A stretch of 64,000 bases of DNA from Roseicyclus persicicus (GTDB lineage Bacteria; Pseudomonadota; Alphaproteobacteria; Rhodobacterales; Rhodobacteraceae): contig NZ_JAAZQQ010000006.1 of NCBI RefSeq assembly GCF_012395815.1, positions 186,001 through 250,000 on the forward strand. Reading direction: 5' to 3'. Shown piece by piece: positions 28,838-37,916 of this stretch. A program made the position numbers and the translations under genes. Position 1 is the stretch's first letter, and every line of letters starts with the position of its first letter. The notes under the pieces are model-generated. The model was not told where the DNA came from. It saw only the letters and a list, made by a program, of their open reading frames with translations, and made no database searches.

Positions 28838-28851
28838 CCAAAGCGCTTTGG
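28838..28851. promoter_or_regulatory. AglR-type operator 1 (perfect palindrome)
   Basis: CCAAAGCGCTTTGG, a 14-bp perfect palindrome with a central CG, 80 bp upstream of aglE and just downstream of its putative promoter. LacI-family regulators bind sites of this form. Confidence 0.82.
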
Positions 28852-28860
28852 GTTGCGGAC

Positions 28861-28889
28861 ACCCTGTGCAAAGCCGCCGAGTCTGTCAA
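28861..28889 (-). promoter_or_regulatory. Putative aglE promoter
   Basis: Minus-strand TTGACA (28889-28884), then 17 bp, then CAGGGT (28866-28861). The -35 is consensus and the -10 weak. Operator 1 begins about 10 bp further on. Confidence 0.4.
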
Positions 28890-28962
28890 TCCACTTAAGA
28901 AATGGCGTGGAAATTAAGCGGGTTCCTTCGCAGGTGCAGAAACCAGATGCACTTTTGAACCT

Positions 28963-28992
28963 TTGACAAGCGCAGACAACCGACGATAGCTT
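28963..28992 (+). promoter_or_regulatory. Putative aglR promoter
   Basis: TTGACA (28963-28968), 18 bp, TAGCTT (28987-28992), in a notably AT-richer stretch. Operator 2 follows about 10 bp downstream, which would give negative autoregulation. Confidence 0.5.
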
Positions 28993-29001
28993 CACCCGGA
29001 C

Positions 29002-29015
29002 TCAAACCGCTTTGG
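29002..29015. promoter_or_regulatory. AglR-type operator 2 (imperfect)
   Basis: TCAAACCGCTTTGG matches operator 1 at 12 of 14 positions and sits 13 bp before the aglR start codon. Confidence 0.65.
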
Positions 29016-29028
29016 CTGTTCTTTTGCC

Positions 29029-30054
29029 ATGAATCTCAAGGAACTGGCCGACTCGCTGAACCTCAGCCCCACAACCGTGAGCCGTGCGCTCAACGGCTAT
29101 CCCGAGGTGCGCGAGGAGACGCGGGCGCGGGTTCTGGCGGCGGCCAAGGCGGCGAACTACGCGCCCAACAGCCGGGCGCGGCGTCTGGCCACGGGGCGGG
29201 CGATGACCATCGGGCATGTCATCCCGCTGACCGGCCGGGCCGAGATGGTGAACCCGATCTTCGCCGATTTCCTGATCGGCGCGGGTGAGGTCTACGCCCG
29301 CGAGGGCTATGACCTGCTGCTGTCGATGGTCACCGACGGCGACACCGAGGGCGCGTTCCGGCAACTGGCCGCCAACGGGTCGGTCGACGGGGTGATGGTG
29401 CAGGCGCCCGTGGCCGACGACCCGCGCATCGCGCTCCTGAAGGAGCTGGACCTGCCCTTTCTCGTCCACGGCCGCACCGGCGACCCCACCGGCTACAGCT
29501 GGCTCGACATCGCCAACATCCGCGCCTTCCGCCGGGCGACCGACTTCCTGCTCGATCTCGGGCACCGGCGCATCGCGCTCCTGAACGGGCAGGAGGCCTT
29601 CGACTTCGCGCAGCGCCGGCGCCGCGGCTTCGAGGAGGCGCTGGCCGCCCGCGGCCTCGCCCCCCTGCCGCACCTCATGGCCGACGACGCGATGACCGAA
29701 AGCTTCGGCTACCTGACCGCCTCGGCCATGCTGGACGGACCCGAGCCGCCCACGGCCTTCCTCGCCTCGTCGGTCATCATCGCCATCGGCATCCGCCGCG
29801 CGGCCAGCGAGCGGGGCCTGCGGCTGGGGCGCGACCTGTCGGTGATCTGCCACGACGACGAACTCAGCTACCTGAACAACGACGTGGGCGGGCCAGCCTT
29901 CACCGCCACGCGGTCCTCGATCCGCGCCGCCGGCCGGCGCTGCGCCGAGATCCTGATCGAGCTGATCCGCCACCCCGAGCGCCCGCCGATCCAGGAGCTG
30001 TGGGATACCGACCTGACCGTGGGCCAGTCGACCGGCCCCTGCCCGACCCGCTGA
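29029..30054 (+). CDS. aglR: LacI-family transcriptional regulator of the agl locus
   Basis: A 341-residue LacI/GalR repressor. The N-terminal helix-turn-helix and hinge are clear (MNLKELADSLNLSPTTVSRALNGY, residues 1-24; NSRARRLATGRAMTIG near 48). A periplasmic-binding-protein-like sugar domain follows (about 60-330). It is divergent from aglE and first in aglR-bgl-glk, as in other alphaproteobacterial agl loci. It most likely represses both directions until an alpha-glucoside or glucose-derived signal binds. Confidence 0.9.
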   Translation: MNLKELADSLNLSPTTVSRALNGYPEVREETRARVLAAAKAANYAPNSRARRLATGRAMTIGHVIPLTGRAEMVNPIFADFLIGAGEVYAREGYDLLLSMVTDGDTEGAFRQLAANGSVDGVMVQAPVADDPRIALLKELDLPFLVHGRTGDPTGYSWLDIANIRAFRRATDFLLDLGHRRIALLNGQEAFDFAQRRRRGFEEALAARGLAPLPHLMADDAMTESFGYLTASAMLDGPEPPTAFLASSVIIAIGIRRAASERGLRLGRDLSVICHDDELSYLNNDVGGPAFTATRSSIRAAGRRCAEILIELIRHPERPPIQELWDTDLTVGQSTGPCPTR

Positions 30055-30080
30055 GGCCCAGCCACACAAAGGACGCCGCC

Positions 30081-31394
30081 ATGGACTTCACCCGCCGCGA
30101 TTTCCCCGAGGGGTTCCTCTTCGGGGTCGCCACCTCGTCCTACCAGATCGAGGGCCACCGCTTCGGCGGCGCGGGGCCCACGCACTGGGACAGCTTCGCC
30201 GCGACGCCCGGCAACGTGGTGCGCGCCGAGGACGGGGCGACCGCCTGCGACCACTACCACCGCTGGGCCGAGGACCTCGACCTCGTGCGCGACCTCGGCG
30301 CCGACGTCTACCGCTTCTCGACCAGCTGGGCCCGCGTGCTGCCCGAGGGCACGGGCCAGCCCAACGCCGAGGGCCTCGATTTCTACGACCGGCTGGTGGA
30401 CGGGATGCTGGCGCGGGGCGTGAAGCCCGCCGCCACCCTCTACCACTGGGAACTGCCGCAGGCGCTGGCCGACAAGGGCGGCTGGCGCAACGCCGACATG
30501 CCCGACTGGTTCGCGGATTACACCGAGGTCATCATGCGACGGATCGGCGACCGCGTCTGGTCGGCCGCCCCGATCAACGAGCCCTGGTGCGTCGGCTGGC
30601 TGAGCCATTTCGAGGGCGTTCACGCGCCCGGCCTGCGCGACATCCGCGCCACCGCGCGGGCCATGCACCACGTGCTGGTCAGCCACGGCCGCGCGATCGA
30701 GGTGATGCGGTCGTTGGGCATGTCCAACCTCGGCGCGGTCTGCAACTTCGAGTGGGCGACGCCCGCCTCGGACGCGCCCGAGGACGTGGCGGCGGCCACC
30801 CGATACGACGCGATCTACAACCGCTTCTTCCTCGGCGGGCTGTTCAAGGGCGCCTATCCGGCCGAGGTGCTGGAGGGGCTCGGCCCCCACCTGCCCACGG
30901 GCTGGCAGGACGACTTCGCCACCATCCGCGCGCCGCTCGACTGGCTCGGGGTGAATTATTATACAAGAAAACTCGTCCGCCACGTCGACGGCCCCTGGCC
31001 CCACACCGGCGAGGCGCCCACGCGCCTGCCGCTGACGCAGATGGGCTGGGAGATCTACCCCGACGGGCTGCGCGATTTCCTGATCCGCAACGCGCGCGAA
31101 TATTCCGGCGACCTGCCGATCTTCGTGACCGAGAACGGCATGGCGAACCCCGACACCCACAACACGCCCGACGGGCCGCGCATCGACTACCTGACGTCGC
31201 ACCTGCGGGCCGTGCAGGAGGCCATCGCCGCCGGCGCGCCGGTCGCGGGCTACTACGTCTGGTCGCTGATGGACAATTACGAGTGGTCGCTCGGCTACGA
31301 AAAGCGCTTCGGCCTCGTCCACGTCGATTTCGACAGCTTGGCAAGGACCCCGAAAGCGTCCTATCAGGCGCTCGCGCGCTGGTGGCGCGCGTGA
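30081..31394 (+). CDS. Beta-glucosidase, GH1
   Basis: A 437-residue family 1 glycoside hydrolase. The N-terminal FPEGFLFGVATSSYQIEG, acid/base Glu167 in INEPWC and nucleophile Glu351 in VTENGM are all present. There is no signal peptide, so it acts in the cytoplasm on imported beta-glucosides. ATG 30081 starts 26 bp after aglR. Its place between aglR and glk shows that the locus handles beta- as well as alpha-linked glucose. Confidence 0.94.
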   Translation: MDFTRRDFPEGFLFGVATSSYQIEGHRFGGAGPTHWDSFAATPGNVVRAEDGATACDHYHRWAEDLDLVRDLGADVYRFSTSWARVLPEGTGQPNAEGLDFYDRLVDGMLARGVKPAATLYHWELPQALADKGGWRNADMPDWFADYTEVIMRRIGDRVWSAAPINEPWCVGWLSHFEGVHAPGLRDIRATARAMHHVLVSHGRAIEVMRSLGMSNLGAVCNFEWATPASDAPEDVAAATRYDAIYNRFFLGGLFKGAYPAEVLEGLGPHLPTGWQDDFATIRAPLDWLGVNYYTRKLVRHVDGPWPHTGEAPTRLPLTQMGWEIYPDGLRDFLIRNAREYSGDLPIFVTENGMANPDTHNTPDGPRIDYLTSHLRAVQEAIAAGAPVAGYYVWSLMDNYEWSLGYEKRFGLVHVDFDSLARTPKASYQALARWWRA

Positions 31395-31446
31395 CAACCT
31401 TGACGCGCAGGGCGCGCGGGACGGCAGGGCAACCGGGGCGGGCATC

Positions 31447-32406
31447 ATGGGCGATCTGACGGGCGAGACGGGCCTCAGCCTGGTGGCCGACATCGGCGGC
31501 ACCAACACCCGCGTGGCGCTGGCCCGCGGGCCGGTGGTCGACCGCGCCACGGTCACGCGCTATGCCAATGCCGCGCATCCCGACCTGTCGGCGGTGCTGG
31601 CGCGCTACCTGTCCGAGACCGGCGTCGAAAGCGGCCAGATCACCGGCGCCTGCGTCGCCGCCGCGGGGCCGGTGCATGACGGGGTGGCCGAGCTTACGAA
31701 CCTCGACTGGACCATCGACCGCGCCACCCTCGCCCGCGCCCTCAGCGCCGACCGGGTCGCGGTGCTGAACGACCTGCAGGCGCAGGGCCACGCCATCGGC
31801 CACATCGACGCCGCCGACCTCGACGCGGTGCTGCCCCAGCCCGAGGTGCCGGCCCATGCCACGCGGCTGGTGATCGGGCTTGGCACCGGCTTCAACGCCT
31901 GCCCGGTGTTCGAGACGCCGGGCGGCCGCTTCGTCCCGCCGTCCGAGGCCGGCCACGTCAGCCTGCCCGCGCTGTGCGGCGAGATGGCGGCGCTGACCGA
32001 CGCCATGGTCCGCGATTTCGGCTTCGCCTCCGTGGAGGAGGTGCTGTCGGGCCGCGGCATCCGCTACCTGCACCGCGTGCTGCACGGGGTCGAGGCGGAA
32101 CCGTCCGAGATCATGGCCGCCATCGCCGCGGGCGATGCGGCCGCCGAGGCGACCTGCGCCGCCTTCGTGCGCGTCACGGGCACGGTCGTGGGCGACCTCG
32201 CGCTGTCGCATCTGCCCTTTGGCGGCATCTACCTGATCGGCGGCGTCACCCGGGCCTTCGCCCCCTATTTCGACCGCTTCGGCTTTGCCGAGGCGCTGCG
32301 GTCCAAGGGCCGCTTCACCGAGTTCATGGGCCAGTTCGGCGTCTTCGTGGTGCGCGACGACTACGCCGCGCTGACCGGCTGCGCCTCGCACCTGTCCAAG
32401 CTATAG
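31447..32406 (+). CDS. glk: Glucokinase
   Basis: A 319-residue bacterial glucokinase phosphorylating glucose with ATP. The phosphate-binding ADIGGTNTRVAL is near residue 14 and the second ATP motif IGLGTGFNACPVF near 140, with the sugar-binding NLDWTID region near 84. It is the last gene of aglR-bgl-glk, 52 bp after bgl, and feeds glucose-6-phosphate into Zwf. Its last 6 bp overlap the tail of the convergent M32 carboxypeptidase gene. Confidence 0.94.
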   Translation: MGDLTGETGLSLVADIGGTNTRVALARGPVVDRATVTRYANAAHPDLSAVLARYLSETGVESGQITGACVAAAGPVHDGVAELTNLDWTIDRATLARALSADRVAVLNDLQAQGHAIGHIDAADLDAVLPQPEVPAHATRLVIGLGTGFNACPVFETPGGRFVPPSEAGHVSLPALCGEMAALTDAMVRDFGFASVEEVLSGRGIRYLHRVLHGVEAEPSEIMAAIAAGDAAAEATCAAFVRVTGTVVGDLALSHLPFGGIYLIGGVTRAFAPYFDRFGFAEALRSKGRFTEFMGQFGVFVVRDDYAALTGCASHLSKL

Positions 32407-33870
32407 GCCGTAAAGCGCCCCGAACTTGGCCTCGAGGTAATCGAGCAGCGGCGCCTCGCTGACGGCCGCGCCGGTCGCGTGTTCGATGGTCGCCCGCGGC
32501 TCGCGCAGCGCGCCATGGGTCTGCACCCGCTCCCGCAGCCAGCCAAGCGCCGGCGCAAGGTTCCCCTCCGCCAGCCGGTCGTCGAGGTCCGGCATCGCGT
32601 CCCGCAGCGCGGCGTGCAGGCAGCCCGCGTAGACATTGCCAAGGCTGTAGGTCGGGAAATACCCGAACAGCCCCACCGGCCAGTGCACGTCCTGCAGCAC
32701 GCCGTTCGACGGCCTGTCCACCGCCACCCCGAAATCGGCGTGGAAGCGGTCGTTCCACGCGGCCTCCAGGTCGGCCAGCGTCAGGTCGCCCCGCATCAGC
32801 GCCCGTTCAAGGTCAAACCGCAGCATGATATGCAGGTTGTAATGCACCTCGTCCGCCTCGGTGCGGATGTAGCCCGAGGCCACCCGGTTCACCGCGCGGG
32901 CAAAGTCCTCGGGGCCGCCGACCGACAGCTTGCCGAACCGGTCCACCATCCGGCCATGGAGCCACCCGCAGAAGGCCGGCGATCGGCCCAGCTGGTTCTC
33001 GTAGATCCGGCTCTGGCTCTCGTGCACGCCCATCGACACGCCCTGCCCCAGCACGCTGAGGCCATACCCCTGCGCCACGTTCTGCTCGTAGCCCGCGTGG
33101 CCCACCTCGTGGATCGTGGAGTAGATGCAGCCGAGCGGCTCCGCCTCGTCCACCCGCGTCGTGATCCGCACGTCATTGTGCGAACCCGAGGAAAACGGGT
33201 GCACCGCCTCGTCGATCCGGCCACGGGCCAGGTCGTAGCCGAAGGCCACCGCCACCTCCTCGGCCAACGCGCGCTGCTGGTCGCGCGGGAAATGCCCGGT
33301 CAGCTGGGGCGCGGGCGGGGCCGCCATCAGCGCCTCGCGCAAGGCCACGATCCGCGGCCGCATCCGGTCGAACAGCGCCGCGATCTCGGCCCCGGTGATG
33401 CCGGGCTCGTAGCCGTCGAGGAGCGCGTCATAGGCGTCCCCGCCGTCGGCGAGCGCCGCCGCCTCCTCGCGCCTGAGGTCGATCACCTGCCCCAGCACCG
33501 GCAGGAACCCCTGCAGATCCTGCGCCTTCCGCGCCGCCGCCCATTTCCCCTGCGCAACCGAGGTCACCCGCGCGATCTCGGCCGCGAGCCGCGCCGGCAC
33601 CTTGCGCGTCCGGTCGTAGCTCCGCCGGATCAGCCTCAGCTGCGCGGCCTCCTCCTCGGTGGCAGCCTCCGCTGCCGCCAGCCAGTCGCCGATCCGCGGA
33701 TCGGTGCGCCGCGCGTGCAGCACCCCCTCCAGCGCCGCCATCTCCTCGCCGCGCTGCTCGGCCGCGCCGCGGGGCATCATCGTTTCCTGGTCCCAGCCCA
33801 GCCGGCCCATGACCTGCGACAGCGCTTCCGTCTCGCGCTGGAACGCCAGCAGCTCCTGCACCGCGCTCAT
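32401..33870 (-). CDS. Carboxypeptidase, M32 family
   Basis: A 489-residue metallocarboxypeptidase of the Taq carboxypeptidase type, removing C-terminal residues from peptides in the cytoplasm. The zinc motif HEVGH is at 254-258, with the third ligand Glu284 in GVHESQSR. The M32-specific HPFS (224-227), IRTEADE and GYFPTYSLGN motifs are also present. Its ATG overlaps the ctaA stop (ATGA), so it is coupled to heme A synthase without an obvious functional link. Confidence 0.94.
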   Translation of the reverse strand: MSAVQELLAFQRETEALSQVMGRLGWDQETMMPRGAAEQRGEEMAALEGVLHARRTDPRIGDWLAAAEAATEEEAAQLRLIRRSYDRTRKVPARLAAEIARVTSVAQGKWAAARKAQDLQGFLPVLGQVIDLRREEAAALADGGDAYDALLDGYEPGITGAEIAALFDRMRPRIVALREALMAAPPAPQLTGHFPRDQQRALAEEVAVAFGYDLARGRIDEAVHPFSSGSHNDVRITTRVDEAEPLGCIYSTIHEVGHAGYEQNVAQGYGLSVLGQGVSMGVHESQSRIYENQLGRSPAFCGWLHGRMVDRFGKLSVGGPEDFARAVNRVASGYIRTEADEVHYNLHIMLRFDLERALMRGDLTLADLEAAWNDRFHADFGVAVDRPSNGVLQDVHWPVGLFGYFPTYSLGNVYAGCLHAALRDAMPDLDDRLAEGNLAPALGWLRERVQTHGALREPRATIEHATGAAVSEAPLLDYLEAKFGALYGL

Positions 33871-35009
33871 GCCTTGGCCCCCTTCACACTCTGCGGCAAC
33901 GGGTACATCGACAGGAACCGTGCGCGCAGCACCAGCACCAGCACCGCCACCGCGCCCAGCTGGTGCCAGATCGCGATGTACCAGGGCGAGGAATGCATCA
34001 CCGTCACGATCCCCAGCACCACCTGCCCGAAGACCATCACCGCCACCCAGTCGAAGGCCCGCTTCGTCGCCACCCGCGCCGTCCGGCGCGAGGCGACCCA
34101 CGCCCCGATGGCCAGAAGGAACACCAGGTAGCCCACCATCCGGTGGATGAACTGCACCGTGCCGTCATTCTCGAACAGGTTGCGCCAGCCGGGCTCCAGC
34201 ACCCAGAAATTGGGCGGCAGGAAGCCCCCCGCCATCAGCGGCCAGTCGATGTAGTTGCGGCCCGCGTCGATGCCGGCGACCAGCGCGCCGATCACGATCT
34301 GCAGGAAGGACAGGTGCAACAGGCCCGTGGCCATCCCCTTCAGCTTGCGGTCCCCGTCGCGGCGGGCCTGCATCAGCTGCGCCTCCTCGCGGCCGAGCTT
34401 GAAGATGTACCAGGCGATCAGCCCCAGGATCAGGAAGGCAAGGCCCAGGTGCGTCGCCAGCCGGTAGGACGCCACGTCCAGCATCCCCTCCTGCAGCCCC
34501 GAATGCACCATCCACCAGCCGATGGCGCCTTGCGCCCCGCCCAGCACGCCCAAGAGGAACAGCCGCCCGGTCCAGCCCGGCGGGATGTTCCTCGTCGCCA
34601 GCAGCCCGAAGAACCCGATCGCCCAGACCAGCCCGATCACCCGGCCCAGCTGTCGGTGCCCCCATTCCCACCAGTAGATCACCTTGAACTCGTCCAGGCT
34701 CATGCCCCGGTTCTGCAGCTGGTATTCCGGGATCTGGCGGTAGGCGTCGAACTCGCGCGCCCAGTCCTCGGCACTCAGCGGCGGGATCGCGCCCGACAAG
34801 GGCGCCCATTCCGTGATCGACAGCCCCGAATCCGTCAGCCGCGTCAGCCCGCCCACGGCGACCATCGTCACCACCAGCGCGAACAGCACCATCAGCCAGC
34901 CCCGCACGCGCGCCCGCGCCCGCCCCCGGTCCCGCGTCACGCCGCCCGGCGTCGCCGCCGGCCGCTGCGTCTCGCCGACCTCTTCGAAGATGCTGCGCTT
35001 CTGTGCCAT
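33867..35009 (-). CDS. ctaA: Heme A synthase
   Basis: A 380-residue inner-membrane protein with about eight transmembrane helices that oxidises heme O to heme A for cytochrome aa3 oxidase. The conserved segments VGGLTRLTDSGLSITEW, YWWEWGHRQLGR, QGAIGWWMVHSGL, VASYRLATHLGLA, FIHRMVGY and WHQLGAVAV supply the heme-ligand histidines. It is the alphaproteobacterial type-2 form with a long first loop. No cox genes are in the window. Confidence 0.95.
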   Translation of the reverse strand: MAQKRSIFEEVGETQRPAATPGGVTRDRGRARARVRGWLMVLFALVVTMVAVGGLTRLTDSGLSITEWAPLSGAIPPLSAEDWAREFDAYRQIPEYQLQNRGMSLDEFKVIYWWEWGHRQLGRVIGLVWAIGFFGLLATRNIPPGWTGRLFLLGVLGGAQGAIGWWMVHSGLQEGMLDVASYRLATHLGLAFLILGLIAWYIFKLGREEAQLMQARRDGDRKLKGMATGLLHLSFLQIVIGALVAGIDAGRNYIDWPLMAGGFLPPNFWVLEPGWRNLFENDGTVQFIHRMVGYLVFLLAIGAWVASRRTARVATKRAFDWVAVMVFGQVVLGIVTVMHSSPWYIAIWHQLGAVAVLVLVLRARFLSMYPLPQSVKGAKA

Positions 35010-35265
35010 GGGCTGCTCCCCGTCTCTCGTCCGCGCCCAGACCTATCCCGCCACCCCCACCCCTTCAAGCGACCGCGGCATCCTGCCCATCCGCGCGCGA
35101 CGCCCCCTCATCTTTGCTTGGCAAATACTCCGGGGGTCCGGGGGCTGGCCCCCGGGCGCTCTCCGCCAATCCCTCCGCCTGCGCCATCACGCTGCAAGAT
35201 ACGGGGGGTCCGGGGGCAAAGCCCCCGGCGGGTCGCCCGCGCAGCGGGCGAAACACGCCGAAGCT
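35010..35265. repeat. Intergenic repeat block: motif copy 4 and GC hairpins
   Basis: This 256-bp gap between ctaA and trmJ contains TCATCTTTGCTTGGCAAATAC (variant of the recurrent motif, 35108-35128). Two stem-loops sharing CCGGGGGC/GCCCCCGG arms follow (about 35137-35156 and 35211-35231), each preceded by GGGGGTCCGG, and then a CGCCCGC-GCA-GCGGGCG hairpin near 35235. No coding potential is seen. Confidence 0.65.
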
Positions 35266-36027
35266 TCAGCGCCCGCGCCGCTTCCCCTCGGCCCAGCGGA
35301 CCATCTGGCGCAGCATCCCGTGAAAGGTCTGCACGTCCGCCTCGGTCAGGGGCAGCCGGCTCCAGACCTGCCGCAGGTTCCGCCGCATCCGCTCGGCCTT
35401 GTCTTCGGGAAAGAAGAACCCGGCCTCCTCCAGCCGCGCCTCGGCATGGTCGGCCAGCGCCGTCACCTCGGCGTGGGTGGCCAGCCGCGTGCGCGCCATC
35501 TCCAGCACCTCGGGCGGCGTGGCGTCCTCGGCCCGGCGGAACTCGTAGGCGCAGAGCAGCACGCATTGCGCCAGGTTGATCGACGGGAACTCCGGGTTCA
35601 CCGGCACCGTGATGATCGCGTTCGCCCGCGCGATGTCCTCGTTCTCCAGCCCCGACCGCTCGGGCCCGAACAGCACGCCCACGCGCCCCCCCTCGGCCAG
35701 CATGGCGCGGGCTTGTTGCATCGCGCGCTCGGGCGTGACCACCGGCAGGGTGATCCCCCGCGGCCGCGCCGTGGTGGCGAAGACATAGGTGCAGTCGGCC
35801 ACCGCCGCGGACACGTCGTCGAACATCCCCGCGTGGTCCAGAAGCCGCCCGGCCCCCGAGGCCAGCGCCACCGCGCGCTCGTTCGGCCAGCCGTCGCGGG
35901 GCGCGACGACCCGCATCCGGTCGAGGCCGAAGTTCCACATCCCCCGCGCGGCCGCGCCGATGTTCTCGCCCATCTGCGGGCGGACGAGGATGAAGTTCGG
36001 CTGGCGGGTCTCGGGCGTATCTGTCAT
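35266..36027 (-). CDS. trmJ: tRNA/rRNA 2'-O-methyltransferase, TrmJ type
   Basis: A 253-residue SPOUT methyltransferase that by family 2'-O-methylates position 32 of tRNAs. The three knot motifs are visible: PQMGENIGAAARGMWNFGL near residue 19, VLFGPERSGLENEDIARAN near 118, and PSINLAQCVLLCAYE near 147. A C-terminal helical extension (about 165-250) is typical of TrmJ. ATG 36027 is where homology starts. Confidence 0.9.
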   Translation of the reverse strand: MTDTPETRQPNFILVRPQMGENIGAAARGMWNFGLDRMRVVAPRDGWPNERAVALASGAGRLLDHAGMFDDVSAAVADCTYVFATTARPRGITLPVVTPERAMQQARAMLAEGGRVGVLFGPERSGLENEDIARANAIITVPVNPEFPSINLAQCVLLCAYEFRRAEDATPPEVLEMARTRLATHAEVTALADHAEARLEEAGFFFPEDKAERMRRNLRQVWSRLPLTEADVQTFHGMLRQMVRWAEGKRRGR

Positions 36028-36058
36028 GGCCGCGGCGATAGCGCAGGCCCGGCGCGGC

Positions 36059-36148
36059 GGCAAGCGCCCCCCCGCCCGCGCCCGCCCCGGCAAGCGCCCC
36101 CCAGCCCGCGCCCGCCCAGGCAAGCGCCCCATTGCCCCGCCCGCCCCC
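36059..36148 (+). repeat. Three tandem 30-bp repeats
   Basis: Three consecutive 30-bp units start with GGCAAGCGCCCC at 36059, 36089 and 36119. The first two differ by only two bases and the third is more diverged. They fill the gap between the divergent trmJ and ThiE-like genes. Confidence 0.85.
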
Positions 36149-36188
36149 GGCCGCTATCAGGCGCGCCAAGCCCGAGGAAGCCCCGCCC

Positions 36189-36809
36189 ATGTCCGACACC
36201 GACCAGCCGAACCTCTACCTCGTCACCCCCGCCGCCTTCGATCTCGACGCCTTCCTGCCGCGCCTCGCGGCCGTGATCGACGCCGAGCCCGTCGCCTGCC
36301 TGCGCCTCGCGCTGGTGGCCGACGACGAGGACGACCTTGCCCGCGCCGCCGACGCGCTGCGCGAGGTGGCCCATGCCCGCGACGTGCCGCTGGTCGTGAC
36401 CGGCCATGCCGGGCTGGTGGAGCGCCTCGGCCTCGACGGCGTGCACCTGACCGACGGCGCCCGCAGCGTGCGGGCGACGCGCAAGGCGCTCGGGGCAGAC
36501 GCCATCGTCGGCGCCTTCTGCGGCGCCTCGCGCCACGACGGCATGAACGCGGGCGAGGCGGGCGCGGATTACATCGCCTTCGGGCCCATCGGCGACAGCC
36601 CGCTGGCGCAGGGCCCACGGGCCGAGCACGACCTCTTCGCCTGGTGGTCGCAGATGATCGAGCTGCCCGTGGTGGCCGAGGGCGCGCTCGACACCGCGCT
36701 GATCGAAGCCTTCGCCCCGGTGACCGATTTCTTCGCGATCGGCCCGGAAATCTGGCGCGAGGACGACGCGGTGGCCGCGCTCCGTCGCCTGATCGCGCCC
36801 ATCCGCTAG
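36189..36809 (+). CDS. Thiamine phosphate synthase (ThiE/TenI)-family protein
   Basis: A 206-residue TIM-barrel protein of the ThiE/TenI family. Supporting segments are LYLVTPAAFD at the N-terminus, VPLVVTGHAGLVERLGLDGVH, and GADYIAFGPIG near residue 122, the most conserved part of the family. The usual HLGQ-type active-site segment reads HLTDGARSV, and it is not in a thiamine cluster, so true ThiE activity is doubtful. It is followed 60 bp later by the patatin gene. Confidence 0.75.
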   Translation: MSDTDQPNLYLVTPAAFDLDAFLPRLAAVIDAEPVACLRLALVADDEDDLARAADALREVAHARDVPLVVTGHAGLVERLGLDGVHLTDGARSVRATRKALGADAIVGAFCGASRHDGMNAGEAGADYIAFGPIGDSPLAQGPRAEHDLFAWWSQMIELPVVAEGALDTALIEAFAPVTDFFAIGPEIWREDDAVAALRRLIAPIR

Positions 36810-36869
36810 GACAGCCCGGCCCGGGCCCCTATCTCTGGTCCCGTGCAGACGGCGCAAGGAGACCGGCCC

Positions 36870-37904
36870 ATGCCCAGCCCGAAACCGATCACGCTCGCGC
36901 TGCAGGGCGGCGGCGCGCACGGCGCCTTCACCTGGGGCGTGCTCGACCGGCTGCTGGAAACCGACGAGCTGGAGATCGCGGGCCTGTCCGGCACCTCGGC
37001 CGGCGCGCTGAACGGCGCGGCGCTCAAGGCGGGCCTCGTCACCGGCGGGCGCAGCGCCGCGCGCGACAACCTCGCCTGGGTCTGGGAACAGGTCGGCGCG
37101 ATCACCGACGACCGCCTCGCGCCCTGGCTCGCGGCCGTGTCCCCCATGGCCGTCAGCGCCGCGATCGAGGCGTCCTGGCCCTTCGCGGTCGGCGACGGGC
37201 TGTCACGGGTGGTCAGCCCCTACGCCTCGGGGCCCTTCTACAGCAATCCGCTGGAGCGCGTGGTTCGCAAGCTGCGCTACGACGCCGTCTGCGGGCAGCC
37301 CGGCCCCGCCTTCTCGATCTGCGCGACCAACGTGCGCACCGGCAAGATCCGCGTCTTTTCCGGCCCCGAGATCACGCCCGACGCGATCCTCGCCTCGGCC
37401 TGCCTGCCGACCCTGTTCCGCGCGGTCGAGATCGAGGACCCTGAACCCGGCCGCGTCGAGGCCTACTGGGATGGCGGCTACACCGGCAACCCGGCCCTGT
37501 TCCCGCTCTTCGCGCCCGAACTGCCGTCCGACATCGTGGTGGTGAACATCAACCCGCTCCTGCGCGAGGAGCTGCCGACCTCGGCGCGCGCGATCCAGAA
37601 CCGGATCAACGAGATCAGCTTCAACTCCTCGCTCCTGCGCGAGCTGCGCGCCATCGACTTCGTGCAGCGCCTCTTGTCCGAGGGCCGCATCGGCGAGGGC
37701 CAGATGAAGCGGATCCACGTGCACATGATCGCCGACGACGCGCTGATGCGGCAGCTGTCGGTGGCGACCAAGATCGTGCCGGTGCCCGCCGTGCTGCACC
37801 AGCTGTTCGAAGCCGGCCGCGCGGCGGCGGACGGGTTCCTCGACGCCCATCTCGGGCAGGTGGGCGTCGGCAGCAGCGTCGATCTCAGGGCGATGTTCGG
37901 CTAG
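36870..37904 (+). CDS. Patatin-like phospholipase
   Basis: A 344-residue cytoplasmic patatin-family lipase. The oxyanion loop LQGGGAHGAFTWG (11-23), nucleophile Ser43 in GTSAG and catalytic Asp201 in YWDGGYTGNP form the Ser-Asp dyad. It hydrolyses acyl esters of phospholipids by family. ATG 36870 is preferred over an upstream frame start at 36843 because homology begins there. Confidence 0.92.
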   Translation: MPSPKPITLALQGGGAHGAFTWGVLDRLLETDELEIAGLSGTSAGALNGAALKAGLVTGGRSAARDNLAWVWEQVGAITDDRLAPWLAAVSPMAVSAAIEASWPFAVGDGLSRVVSPYASGPFYSNPLERVVRKLRYDAVCGQPGPAFSICATNVRTGKIRVFSGPEITPDAILASACLPTLFRAVEIEDPEPGRVEAYWDGGYTGNPALFPLFAPELPSDIVVVNINPLLREELPTSARAIQNRINEISFNSSLLRELRAIDFVQRLLSEGRIGEGQMKRIHVHMIADDALMRQLSVATKIVPVPAVLHQLFEAGRAAADGFLDAHLGQVGVGSSVDLRAMFG

Positions 37905-37916
37905 CGGCCGGACCGC

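Noticed and set aside
28838-28851. AglR as the regulator of zwf and edd
   Set aside because: The agl half-site is CCAAAGC and the zwf/edd half-site is TGTTAGC; only the central GCGC agrees.
36189-36809. Calling this gene thiE
   Set aside because: The usual HLGQ-type active-site segment is replaced by HLTDGA and no thiamine genes are nearby.
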